A stretch of 64,000 nucleotides of DNA from Misgurnus anguillicaudatus (lineage: Eukaryota; Chordata; Actinopteri; Cypriniformes; Cobitidae). The DNA is taken from the NCBI RefSeq assembly GCF_027580225.2, contig NC_073339.2, forward strand, positions 39,112,501-39,176,500, written 5' to 3'. Position 1 is the first letter of the stretch. Every line of letters starts with the position of its first letter. A model generated the notes under the pieces. It was not told the DNA's origin. It ran no database searches and saw nothing but the letters and a program-made list of their open reading frames with translations. Below, piece by piece: positions 42,801-52,483 of this stretch. The translations under genes and the position numbers were made by a program.

Positions 42801-45800
42801 TAAATTCCTTTAAAAAAACTCAATTTTTTAAGCTTTTTGCTCAAAATGTTGTATTTTTGAAGAGAAATATCCATATTTCAGGTGTTAAATTAAGTGGAAA
42901 AAGTAAATATATAATGAAACGTTTTTTTCCCCATTTTGTTTGTTTGTTTGTTTGTTTATTGTTTGTTTGAAAGCAGAGGGTGTGTTCTTTAATTTGATAT
43001 AATTTGTATGTTTATATATTTATAGAAAATAATTTTTCCTGCAAGGAATTTTGTGAAAATTTTGTTAAAATCACAAAAATGCAGGTGGGCAACTTTTCTC
43101 AAAAAGGCTGGCGGTGAATGAGTTAATGTAAGCCTATGAGTTTTTCATCCATTTTTATTACACTGTGTAAAGCTTCAGTGTAACGTTTGCTATTATTTTA
43201 CATGCACTCTTACATAATCTTGGGTGAAGTCGATGAGGTTCTGCAAGTCAATGTCATCTCTGTAGGCCCTGATATTGTTGTTGATGAAGAACTTAAGCTG
43301 GTCCTTGATCCAGTCTTTAAAGACGAACGCCAATACTCCCGCCGTCAGCTCCAGGAAAAATATGATTCCGAGAAACACGGAAAACTGCAAAAAGGCAGCC
43401 AGAAAGAGTGGTGATTACAACAGTCTGGATAATGTTTACTATATGGGTTTCCAATGAATCAGGAATGCGTTACATTTCATTTCAGTTCAAACCAAACTAA
43501 TGTTCTATGTTTTATAAAAAAAATTCCCGATCCGGCCAACATCCCTCTTGACGCATTTACAGAAATGACGTCGTCCCACTCAAAACAGGATGTCACATTG
43601 TTTAACAAGGTTCATCTCTAATTGCACACGTACATATTATTACAAGTACAGTGAGCGATGGCTTTCCGCCGTAACCACAATGAATACTTCCACGGTGACA
43701 TCAACGTTCAGCTGGTGCCTCCAGATGTTTTGAAAAAGTCTGTGTAACCTACGGCCTCTCGTGACTCTTTCACAAGATTTTCTTACAGATCTCCTGTAGC
43801 AGCCTCTCTTATGCAAGAATAACAATACTTTCCCACACTTTCAATCTTTCACATACGAACTCACATCCAGCCATTCAAACTCTACCTGAACCCACCCTGA
43901 TGTAAGGTTTGTTTATCGCTTATTTATTTCTTTACGCCATTCCAGCATCTATACATGGTTAATCTGTAGTAAACCAGAGGGACACCTGGAGAACATGAAA
44001 ATTCACACGGAGAGACCTCCCATCCCACACGAGACTCAAACCTGGGACGGTCTTGCTGTGAGGCAACAGTGCTAACCACTGTGCCCCCATGCTTTTATCG
44101 CTTGTGAAAAAAATTCTTTGTTGTTTTACCTTTTGATGTTTTGCTCAAATTAAATATTAATAAATAAATGGTGCTCTCATTGATTTTTTTAAATATACAG
44201 TACTGTGCAAAAGTCTTAGGCCACCAGCTTTGTTGTTTTAGCAAAGTTTTAATATCCATACGTATTTATTTTTTACACTTTTTATCAAGATACAAACTGA
44301 AAAGACATTAAATATGTACACAAAAAAAAAAAAAAAATCAGAACTAAATGTTATCTTCAGGTATCAGTCAGTATTTAGGGTGATCTCTCTTGACACTAAA
44401 CTTCCTCTTAAAGGCGGGGTCCACGATGTTTGAAAGCCAACAGGTGTGTTCGACATCGGCTGTGGCTGTAAGTAATCGATCGGCGAGATTAGCCGAGTGC
44501 AGGCGGGGAGGAGCTGAAAACGGAGACGTGAAGTCGGACGCGCTGTGGTTCCAGTAGTTTGCGGCATTTACTTCAAGCATGGCTGATCACGTGCCGTTTG
44601 CTTGCTAAATCGCATTAAACATGATTTGTAAGATGTAAACTATATAAAAAGTGAATTATACTGTTCCGGATATGAGCATGAGTGGAACTGAAGAGGCTTA
44701 CAGCATCTGTTTTTACAAGAATAAAGTTCAACATAAGCATATATTACTTAAATACTAATGTAGTGGGGTCTACGTTTTTTATCCATTTTATTTTGATGAA
44801 GATGACACAATATAACATCGCGAGCGAGTCGCGACTACATGAAAATAGCTTTAACTGTTATAAAAATACAGATTTGAGAGAATTTGTGGAACTGAGGGCG
44901 TGAAAATAAACACGAAATACACGTGATTGTTGTCATGTGGTGAATCCGACAAATCGTGAAACAGCTGTGTCGGCATTACAGCCCGTGCAGCTCCTCTTCG
45001 CGAGCTGCGCTGGCTGACTCCAGCGGCTGATCTCGAATCACTCTCGCGGTACTTATAAACCATATGTCGCAGTCACGTGTCTGCAGCGCCAGCTGAAGTC
45101 GGACAAAAATACTAACCGGAATGCACTGCTTCAAGTCAGCCACCGATCGGTCTGCGCAGCGCCGCATGAAGTCGAACACACCTAATGTTGATATTTGAAA
45201 TCACCTAAACAAACACGCCCCTACCAATAGAATCTGGACCTTCTGTTGATAGACCCGCCCCACACATACGCAACCCGGCAAGGATGTCGGTTAGTAGACA
45301 CGCCCCTTACTGCTGATCTCCTTTTCCAAAGCGTTTTTCAAACATCGTGGACTCCGCCTTTAAAGGGACACTTTTTTGAAAATAGGCAAATTTTCCAGCT
45401 CCCCTAGAGTTAAACATTTGATTTTTACCGTTTTGGAATCCATTCAGCTGATCTTCGGGTCTGGCACTACCACTTTTAGCATAGCTTAGCATAATCCATT
45501 GAATCTGATTAGACCATTAGCATCGCGCTCAAAAATAACCAAGGTGTTTCGATATTTTCTGAAGGATCTGGAGAGACTCTGTATGAAGGAATGGTATCAG
45601 AACCCCTGCCATGTATTATCTAAACTCATCAGCCAATATAGACTTACAGCTGATGTCTTGGTAAAGGGAGGCAGCAATAAGGATTCACTAAAAGGAAGCC
45701 AAACATTGTGGCACATATATATTTAACAAAGATTTTTTGTTTGCAATTGTTTTTTTTTTCTGATGAGAGCAGATATTTTGAGCAAAAGATCGAAAGGTTA

Positions 45801-47729
45801 AACAATAAAGAAATATTTTTCACAGCCCTCTTTGCTTGTATTTACAAAGGGTGCCAATATTAATCCAGATGATCCAAATATTATAATAATTATTTATCAC
45901 TACGTTTGCAGTGCTTGTAAGGCAACACTGCAATAGTTTAGTGATTGTTGTAAAATCCCCAACCCTAGAAATGAAATTCTACAATTAATTCAGCTAGAAA
46001 TATAACTGTACTAAATTTATTCCAACATTTATTTATAGATAATTTACATCGTTTTCAGTCAAGGTGCTTTATCTGTTTTTATATACAACCATACTAAACA
46101 GATTACCGATTGAATGAATGTGGCCATGAATCCTATAATGGATACTCAGGCTGTATTTTAGTTTATTTACATTTCAGTTCATGAGAAATTGAAAGTGAGA
46201 TGGAAAGCAAAGTATGACGTACAAACTTAAGAAGAAAGGAGTTTTCCCTCAGCGCTCCGATGCATCCAGCAAAGCCCAGCACAAACATCACTCCTCCCAC
46301 CACCAGAAACAGCCATACTGGGTCAAACCCACCCAAATCTGTGATGGAGGATATGTTGGAGAGAACTCCCTGATGGAAGGAAAAAGAATATTCATTAAGA
46401 AATTATGTATAAAACGTAAAATTGTAGCAAATTTACATTTGTGACCCTGTCTGTGAAATCCAGGCTAAAGTCTCAATCTAAATTTGGAGATTAGGAGCAT
46501 CAAATATTAATTTCAATCATTGATTTCACATTGATTTCAATCTTTGACATGATAGGGAAAAAATGGAAGTGTTTGGTGGCTTCTAAATTCATCCCTGTTT
46601 GGATCCTAAGGAATGAATGGGGCTAGGTTAAATGCCAACACATTCACCACGTGAACCGTGCGTGCACCCATTAAAAAGATAGGTATGTATTAATTTGTCT
46701 AAGTTGAGGTAAGAACATAGTAAAATATCAAAAAACGGTGTAGTTTTCCTTTAATTCACAGGTTGGTATCAAGCTTTGTATTTAGTGCTTGTAAAATGAG
46801 CTTCCTTTACCTTTTCACTCCAAGCCCACAGAGCCACAGACAGGAACGCCACCCCAAGAAGCTGGTAGAGAAAGACATAATAACGGTTATAGGTCAGATC
46901 AACAGAATAATCACTTTAAAAACATCTAACTAACTATATCTGTTTGTGGTTATATGACTTATTTTGTTTTATTTATTTATTTATTTATTATTATATTATT
47001 TATATGACTAACATTTGAAACGGGCAGTGAAAAAGCCACCTGTCACCTAGGCACTTTGAGCATCCCAAGCATGTGTGGAACGGTTGGCAGCATTTTTTGC
47101 CATCAAAGCATGTTTGACATTATTTTGGGTATGAAAAGCACATAAAAAAGTTATATTTCAAATGTTTATACATTACAATGTCCTAATGAAAATACACAAA
47201 TACTTTTATTATAGTTATTATACTATATAGTTATTATTATTATTGTATTGTATTATAGTATAGTAACCGTGTTTGTTAGCAGATTACAATTTGTAATCCT
47301 ATAGTTTTACTACTATATCATGAACAAACCATTGTTCCTCCTGTGGTAAGACAATAGTACATTTGTGGTTATTGGTTAATTTACGTAATGCGCATCTGGA
47401 GCATTTTAGGGCATTTACAATCTTTATGTTTTCCTGTGTTTAAACGTAAAATAACGTTTTAGCCAGATCCAATGTGTCAAACAGACAGGCCGGGGTTTAA
47501 TGCGAGATCAGACGATGTGAGATAATAAGCAGCCTATTTTTGTAAACAAGCCAAACTAAAAAAAAACGACTGACATAATAAAACCGCATGAAGTCAGCTG
47601 TGTAATATTTACATCAACCACACATAATGTGACAAAGGCATAACTTACCCAAAATATAATATTAAATCCGAAAATGAAGTATTTGATGCAACAGCCCACT
47701 TCGTGGACGTTGAAATGCTTTCCTGACAT
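36818..47729 (-). CDS. tspan5: Tetraspanin of the TspanC8 group, tspan5-like, complete
   Basis: Eight phase-0 exons (47729-47649, 46861-46811, 46369-46223, 43384-43214, 41695-41570, 40361-40311, 37643-37527, 36883-36818) give 269 residues; human TSPAN5 has 268 from memory. Four membrane segments lie at about 17-40, 63-86, 93-115 and 233-257. The large loop has the CCG motif at 153-155 and eight cysteines (153, 154, 170, 180, 186, 187, 200, 222), defining TspanC8 proteins, which escort ADAM10 from the ER to the cell surface. C13 and C14 are likely palmitoylation sites. Sequons are N49, N169, N174 and N233. Most loop residues favour TSPAN5 over TSPAN17, although FIHTKGC and VGCC resemble TSPAN17; which fish paralogue this is remains open. 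Confidence 0.93.
37527..37643 (-). CDS. tspan5: tspan5-like exon 7 (residues 210-248)
   Basis: Acceptor ccggtttacag, donor gtgaat. It contains [16 protein letters not shown] with the eighth loop cysteine, then most of membrane segment four, ending IGIALLQ. Confidence 0.96.
37888..39150. mobile_element. hAT-like element, 1.26 kb, perfect TSD TAATATAC
   Basis: Ends TAGGGCTGTCAATAGATTAA and the inverse of TTATTTTGACAGCCCTA, with TAATATAC at 37880-37887 and 39151-39158. GCGATTAATCGC and GTTAACGCGTTATTAACGCG words lie at the two ends. No transposase frame was recognised, so it is non-autonomous. Confidence 0.93.
39195..39512. mobile_element. TTAA MITE (CTCTTTC...GAAAGAG) inside the invaded MITE
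   Basis: Ends CTCTTTCTTGCCA and the inverse of TGGCGGGGAAAGAG, flanked by TTAA at 39191-39194 and 39513-39516. The same family as 42582-43122 (CTCATTCACCGCCA ends). Confidence 0.85.
39662..40139. mobile_element. MITE with CCATAGATATGTATAAAGGC ends, TSD TCTCAGAC
   Basis: The left end CATAGATATGTATAAAGGCT and the right end AGCCTTTATACATATCTATG are inverted. TCTCAGAC occurs at 39654-39661 and 40140-40147. The centre includes a palindrome around AAACCGTTTG/CAAACGGTTT words. Confidence 0.88.
40311..40361 (-). CDS. tspan5: tspan5-like exon 6 (residues 193-209)
   Basis: Acceptor ctgtctacag and donor gtaagt enclose [17 protein letters not shown]. Cys200 is the seventh loop cysteine. The part after GYD is the variable portion of the family. 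Confidence 0.94.
40970..41378. mobile_element. TIR element TAGACCCCTTCA, TA target
   Basis: TAGACCCCTTCAAGGTTTG at the left, CCATGAAGGGGTCTA at the right, flanked by TA on both sides. It lies in an older repeat (about 40650-41470) carrying TACTTCC/AGTACG words, between tetraspanin exons 5 and 6. A 118-codon minus-strand frame inside is not gene-like. Confidence 0.78.
41570..41695 (-). CDS. tspan5: tspan5-like exon 5 (residues 151-192)
   Basis: The large-loop core: [18 protein letters not shown], then a cysteine-rich part ending [10 protein letters not shown]. It has six of the eight loop cysteines. Donor gtgagt, acceptor of the tttgtgcag type; phase 0. Confidence 0.97.
41812..42577. mobile_element. 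AGTTCACCC-type TTAA MITE with nested insertion
   Basis: It begins AGGGATAGTTCACCCAAAAA and ends GTGAACTATCACT, with TTAA at 41808-41811 and 42578-42581. A 435-bp element is inserted at 42077-42511. Confidence 0.83.
42077..42511. mobile_element. TIR element CAGTGTTGGGGAAAGTTAC
   Basis: Ends CAGTGTTGGGGAAAGTTACT and the inverse of AATGCGTTACCCCCAACACTG. Flanks GGTGTGGA and AGTTTGGA agree at 6 of 8. It is rich in AAGTAATGC/GTTACTT words. hAT-like by termini and duplication length. Confidence 0.8.
42582..43122. mobile_element. TTAA MITE (CTCATTCACCGCCA ends)
   Basis: Ends CTCATTCACCGCCATTGACG and the inverse of GGCTGGCGGTGAATGAG. TTAA at 42578-42581 is shared with the MITE to its left, and TTAA at 43123-43126 closes the right side. 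It lies 91 bp from tetraspanin exon 4. Confidence 0.85.
43214..43384 (-). CDS. tspan5: tspan5-like exon 4 (residues 94-150)
   Basis: Acceptor tttttgcag, donor gtaaga. It contains the third membrane segment and the start of the large loop, including KDWIKDQL and [17 protein letters not shown]. The first 31 residues match remembered TSPAN5 exactly. Confidence 0.97.
44412..45359. mobile_element. TTAA element AGGCGG, 0.95 kb
   Basis: Ends AGGCGGGGTCCACGATGTTT and the inverse of AAACATCGTGGACTCCGCCT; TTAA at 44408-44411 and 45360-45363. The right part (about 45185-45290) matches the short copy 1995-2210 in inverse orientation, so the short copy is a deletion derivative or relative. No piggyBac transposase was recognised. 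Confidence 0.87.
46223..46369 (-). CDS. tspan5: tspan5-like exon 3 (residues 45-93)
   Basis: Encodes the rest of the small loop ([19 protein letters not shown]), the second membrane segment, and [18 protein letters not shown]. Donor gtacgt, acceptor tccatcag. It is nearly invariant in TSPAN5/17. Confidence 0.96.
46540..46755 (+). repeat. Dispersed repeat with GAATGAATGGGGCTAGG
   Basis: The block includes GGCTTCTAAATTCATCCCTG, GGATCCTAAGGAATGAATGG and TTGAGGTAAGAACATAG. An inverted copy surrounds the right end of the Gypsy element (about 61603-61820), and a partial copy lies near 37150-37330. The family is unidentified. Confidence 0.72.
46811..46861 (-). CDS. tspan5: tspan5-like exon 2 (residues 28-44)
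   Basis: Acceptor tttctctaccag and donor gtaaag enclose 17 codons reading [17 protein letters not shown]. They complete the first membrane segment and start the small extracellular loop. Family members have a similar block ending in LWAW.EK. Confidence 0.93.
47649..47729 (-). CDS. tspan5: tspan5-like exon 1 (residues 1-27)
   Basis: It starts MSGKHF and ends in FW before gtaagt. The open frame extends upstream but has no earlier ATG (only TTG at 47753). MSGKH is also the family start, so this ATG was chosen. It holds the short cytoplasmic tail and most of the first membrane segment. Confidence 0.95.
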
Positions 47730-47759
47730 ACTGGCGTTAGACAACACGGACAAAATCCT

Positions 47760-47985
47760 CCCGATGGTTTATAATAATGGTGAAAAATTTCGCCCACCGC
47801 CTGGAAACCTCTGATCTCAGTTTATACGTTCATGACATGTCTATAATTTGACAGGCAATGCCACATTTCTCCGAAACGACTATTCACCACCTTGAAGAAA
47901 ACGAAATTATTTTTGCTATTGATGGGCTAATGAACGCGAATAACGGGACGCAAATAAAGATGCGAGAGTCACTTCCGGTTAAATG
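47760..47985 (-). promoter_or_regulatory. Putative tetraspanin promoter region
   Basis: Upstream of the ATG on the minus strand lie TATAA-like words (near 47771 and 47826) and, near 47975, CCGGAAGTG, an ETS-type site common in vertebrate housekeeping promoters. CpG density is only modest. The transcription start was not determined. Confidence 0.35.
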
Positions 47986-50656
47986 GATTATGTCATCACA
48001 AGGAATTTCAAAATACAAGTTCGGTAATTAAAACTTAATTAACCAAACGAGTATCAATAGCATATGGGACTGCGAGATTTATTAAATATGGAGTGTATAT
48101 TAAATAACTAAGGGTTATGTTGATAATATAGCTTTATATCGGTTATTATATAAACAGTATGGAATACAACAACTTTGATACATGATGTAATATATGTAAA
48201 ATAAACTAAATATATATTAAAAATTTATATCATCTATGTTTTAAGTCCTCATTTAATAAATTTCAATTATATACATTCCCTCTAATTATTTGCCTTTTGT
48301 TATATTTTTAATAAAGGCATGTTCTAATATTCAGAAATGCTAAACACTTTATTCATTTAAGCTGCTTAACAAATAAATAATACATTTTTATTTTATTAAT
48401 TATAAATTATTATTATTGTTGTTGTAATTATTCACATTTTATCTCAGAGTTTAAACCACACCTTTATAAATATGGCAAGGCAAAAACTTCAAAATAAAAG
48501 TCAATACATTTTCAAAAAAAATTTAAACCTGATATAGTTGTTTATTAAAATCCCAATTTTGTGGGTCACAAAAATCAGTATTGGAGACGTATACCACAAT
48601 GCTCCTTATTTTGGGGATATATAAGTGTTTTTAGATCTTACTTTGTGGAGCTTTATTAACTTTTTATACCAACAGTACAATGTGGGTATTGAATTAGTTT
48701 TAAATAATGGGGTTACAGAATCAGTCTAATATAATTTTCTCTTGCATTTTTATTGCTAAAAAGCTTTGACTTCTACAGTTACAACATTATTTTATTAGGA
48801 ATATAATTATTACAAATATATAATAATAACATCATCATGAAATGATTGTCACAAGAAGGAAGTACATTTTCAGATTTTGATTGAAGTATATGAGGGCAAA
48901 TGTTTTTTTTTCTTACAAAATAATGACTTTTAATAACTGTTTATAATAAACACTGCAATATTTCATAAAAAAAGAATTGTCAGTTTTGATATCTTTGAGA
49001 CTTTAATGCAGCAAGTTGGAGTGTTTAGATCAGCCTGCTCTAAACACTCCAACACTAACTTGCTGCATTAAAGTCTGAGAAGGGGTCTCGAACAGGGGCG
49101 GCCAGTGACTTCTTTTTTGAGGGTACACAATGCGAAGCTCATCACAACATGTATGTAGCTTGTCATGTGTGTGGCTCTTCATTTCACAATATTTGTTTGC
49201 CGTGTCATGTAAACATATGTGCATCACGTTTCATTTCAAAATAAGTGCCTGCTGCAGACACTTCGAATGGGTTTATGATAAAGAGACACTCACGTTTGCC
49301 AGATACTTGCTTAGTCTCATGTGTAATCAGTGTCTTGCGAGTATTTTGTGAACATGAGAGTCTTTTTTATCATAAACCTTTTCGACACGTGTGCAGCAGG
49401 CACTCTGGTCTAGAGTTTGTGGGCATTTCCAGTGTGACTCTGCTTATCAAGACCTTCTCCAGCCACAATCATTCATGATCAAGAGTTTTGCATTAATTTA
49501 AGTGGGCACGATTATTACAGAAAGCGGACAGCTTATTGACATTTAAAGTTTTAACTTATTAATTGGAATACCAACCGAGTAATGTGTGGTTCAGACAGGC
49601 TATATCAAAACGTGTGTCCTTGTGCAAGAGTAAAGCAGGCTGTAATAAGCCCAAGGGCATCGGAAACCCAAGGCCCTGTGACCACCTCACTGTTCTTCAT
49701 TAAGGCCATCGACAATCACCTCTATGAGTCAGCAAACATTAAGGTTATTGTATTGTATCCCGCTCATCTCCAAACACAGTGATTGTACAGTGCCAAGTGT
49801 GTATAAGTGTGTCTCAATCATAATTAAAAATCATTGCAGGGATCCACAATTTTTACTATATCTACATGCAATTTTTACGATCTAGGGGCTTATGATAGTA
49901 GTGCATGTATGTGTGAATTTTTATATGAAGCAACTTTTTCTTACAATGATTCTAAACGTTCTGAATATTGAATATATTAATTCATCTTTTGATCCTATGG
50001 TTGCTTTTTTTGTACAAGTTACAACCATCTTTAAAGCTGCAAGCAGCGATAAAAGGGCTCTCGAGTCGCACCCACGGCCACTGCCAGCCAATGGCTTTAG
50101 GAAAGCAGTGAACAGTGGGGGATATACATTTAACCATGGGTTCACACCAGCCGCGTTTGAGGCGTCAAATTTACGTCTGTCGCGTCTAGTTTGCCACTTG
50201 AACATTTTGCGTTTACTGGCTTCATTCGCGCGTGAAAGCTGTGCGTGAAATTCTAGTCATCGAGACATTCATGCGGAAATTTCGTGTCATGGGAGGGGCT
50301 TCTGCTAACCACGTCATTACTAGAGAAAGCTCCTGATTGGTTAACGCGACGCATTTTTCCGGCAAATTCGAATTCTGCGAATGAGGCGGAATCGCGTCTA
50401 CCGCGCCGTGCTAAACGCTCATTCTCGCTGCGAGACCTCCAAGACGCGCGTCAACGCGTCTTCACATTGACTTCACATTGAAATCACTCCCGCTTGACGC
50501 CTCTACCGCGGCTGGTGTGAACGCAGCATTAGTGGGTTATTTTGATTAGCCACACCTCATATTGGCAGCAGGTGGCGCAAAAACTAAAACTGAATACTGC
50601 ATATAAATGTCTTCAGTCCTAGAGTCTTATTAAGCATTAATTAGAGCTCAGATTAT

Positions 50657-51184
50657 GGGGTGGTTCCCCAGACAGGGATTAACTTAAACCAGGACTAGGC
50701 CTTATGGTTTAATTAGAAAATGTAACTAGTTTTAAAGCAACACTATGTAGTTTTACCTTTAAATAATGTCTCTAAAATTATTTCAGTGATAGAACAACTT
50801 TTAACTGGACAAATTGTACTGTTGCTGCAACCTGAGCAGCCTCCTAGCTGTTACAAGCACACCCTGAAAGTGGCGGTGGAGGGTAGGAAACACAGCCCCG
50901 CCTCTCCCCCTGAATGCAGAAGAGTTTCTGATACCAGGTACCACTAATACCACTGTTGCGCTTTTCAACCACATGGGGGAGCTGTAAGTCATTTTTACAT
51001 GGAAACTACATAGTGTTGCTTTAACTAACATGCCTTACTAAAAACACTACTTGTGTGCATTTTGAGGCAAAACAAGAGCACTGATGTATTTTAAGATATG
51101 TCAGTGCAAGTTGTTTTCAGTTTGGACAGCTCTTACATTTATTTTAGTCTAGGACTAGTCTAATCCCTGTCTGGGAAACTGCCC
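50657..51184. repeat. TIR repeat CCCCAGACAGGGATTA with nested TTAA MITE
   Basis: The outer ends GGTTCCCCAGACAGGGATTA and the inverse of TAATCCCTGTCTGGGAAAC enclose a MITE at 50736-51020. That MITE has AGCAACACTATGTAGTTT and its inverse as ends, and TTAA at 50732-50735 and 51021-51024. Confidence 0.82.
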
Positions 51185-51196
51185 CTGTATGTTTAA

Positions 51197-51607
51197 AGTC
51201 GCCATAAAACGGAAGTATCAATTGCCTAATTTTCCCCTGTGGTGACGTGTATCCGAGTAAAACCTTCCTCTGAAATAAAATAAGGCAGGGCTGGATTTGA
51301 ATTATTTGTCCATCGAGATCTGATTGGATCATTTGAAGTTGGGTCGTGTTGCTAATTGCTAATCGCAGCGATATTCTTTTTTTTGTCGAAGCGATATTCT
51401 CCCGGACCCCGCCCACCTGCCATACATTTGACCGGAAGTAAAGAGAGATCGTTTTTAGGAGGGTAGGAGATTTGCATTTTAGATTAAAGATTATGAGGGC
51501 ACATGAATTTTTAAAAATTAATGAAGCTCACAGATAAATCATTTGTAAAAAAATACCACAATATTACAAAACAAATTACAGTTTTTTATTTTACTTTCAT
51601 TGCGACT
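51197..51607. mobile_element. TTAA element AGTCGC, intact reference copy
   Basis: Ends AGTCGCCAT and the inverse of ATTGCGACT, TTAA at 51193-51196 and 51608-51611. It shows the unfilled form of the nest host at 27762-29314. Confidence 0.8.
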
Positions 51608-52043
51608 TTAAGCTAATGTAAAACATGCCTGTTCATTATGCCATAAGGTGGCGGTATGACTGTAACTGAATATTGCCATGTTGATGTGTTCAGACCAGGA
51701 CTCTTGTCAATCATGTGAGGTGAGGCAGATTTGACATAATTAGTGTGAAACATGTCACTTTTTGTTGCCAGCTGGTGGCGCTATGGCTATATATGACTAT
51801 TGACGTATATGTGTTCAGGTACTCTTTGTAGTGTCATGTCTGGAAAAAGCAGCATGTAGAGTCTAAAACTTAAATTTGCATAATAAAATTACATGAAGGA
51901 CAGCAAATGAGACAGTTTATACTTTAATATTTACTATTGTTAACTATAATACAATGTAGTATTCTGTATAGTGTCATATGTTTTTAAAATGTGGAATGTT
52001 ATTGGAAAAAGAAACACACATTTTGTTGGAGGAAGATGCAAGC

Positions 52044-52045
<2 letters not shown>

Positions 52046-52106
<61 letters not shown>
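52046..52106. repeat. (GA)n microsatellite, 61 bp
   Basis: A perfect GA run on the plus strand ending 325 bp upstream of the GRK start codon. The serine/leucine and arginine/glutamate reading frames that cross it are artefacts. Confidence 0.98.
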
Positions 52107-52110
<4 letters not shown>

Positions 52111-52431
52111 TCGAGTTACATTCTGGTTGTAAGATGATCCCTCCTCCTGCTGACGGTGTAAGCGAGTACTCGAGACAGGAAGCTCTGGTGAGCACTGAAT
52201 GCTAACAAGGGGGGAGAGTACATATGTCCACGGCGAGCGGAAAGGTGGGGGGTTCAACGGCGAGATATGAAGAAATACAATTAACCTGCAATGTGCCAAC
52301 GTCAAATCCACGCCGATCATAACCATCCTCACCACCGATATCGTCCTCACCTCCACCGAACGCGCGACCACCTTCGTCCTTTTCCTCTCGAGTGAAATGT
52401 ATCGGGACTGTACGGGATCCTTTTTCTGACA
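52107..52431 (+). promoter_or_regulatory. Promoter / 5' UTR region of the GRK-type gene
   Basis: Locally richer in GC and CpG (GACGG, CGGCGAG, CGAACGCGCGACC) than the surrounding DNA, directly before the coding start. The transcription start was not determined, so promoter and 5' UTR cannot be separated. Confidence 0.5.
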
Positions 52432-52483
52432 ATGGAGATTGAGAATATCGTGGCCAACACCGTGCTGCTAAAGGCGAGGGAAG
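52432..52483 (+). CDS. First coding exon of a GRK4/5/6-subfamily G-protein-coupled receptor kinase
   Basis: ATG plus 16 codons and one base read MEIENIVANTVLLKARE, followed by GTAAGG. This matches the invariant N-terminal helix of GRK4/5/6 (remembered MELENIVANTVLLKAREG), the segment that contacts activated receptors; Ile3 replaces the usual Leu. The exon boundary after ARE-G agrees with the family. The kinase and membrane-anchoring parts are not in the window, and the exon is too short to choose among grk4, grk5 and grk6. It is divergent from the tetraspanin, 4.7 kb away. Confidence 0.9.

Larger units (their letters stand above)
47986..52045. other. Intergenic interval between the tetraspanin and the GRK exon
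   Basis: No gene was recognised. It includes AT-rich unique-looking sequence (47986-49000), an inverted-repeat element at 49235-49405, a TIR repeat at 50139-50527 with GGTTCACACCAGCCGCG ends, a nested pair at 50657-51184, and the intact TTAA element at 51197-51607. Confidence 0.7.

Noticed and set aside
47727..47753. Eight-codon upstream extension of the tetraspanin
   Set aside because: It begins at TTG, not ATG, and family members start at MSGKH.
51940..52371. Minus-strand frame of 143 codons with a long Leu-Ser run, and the plus-strand Arg-Glu frame over it
   Set aside because: Both are translations of the GA microsatellite plus unrelated flanks; no conserved domain, no splice context.
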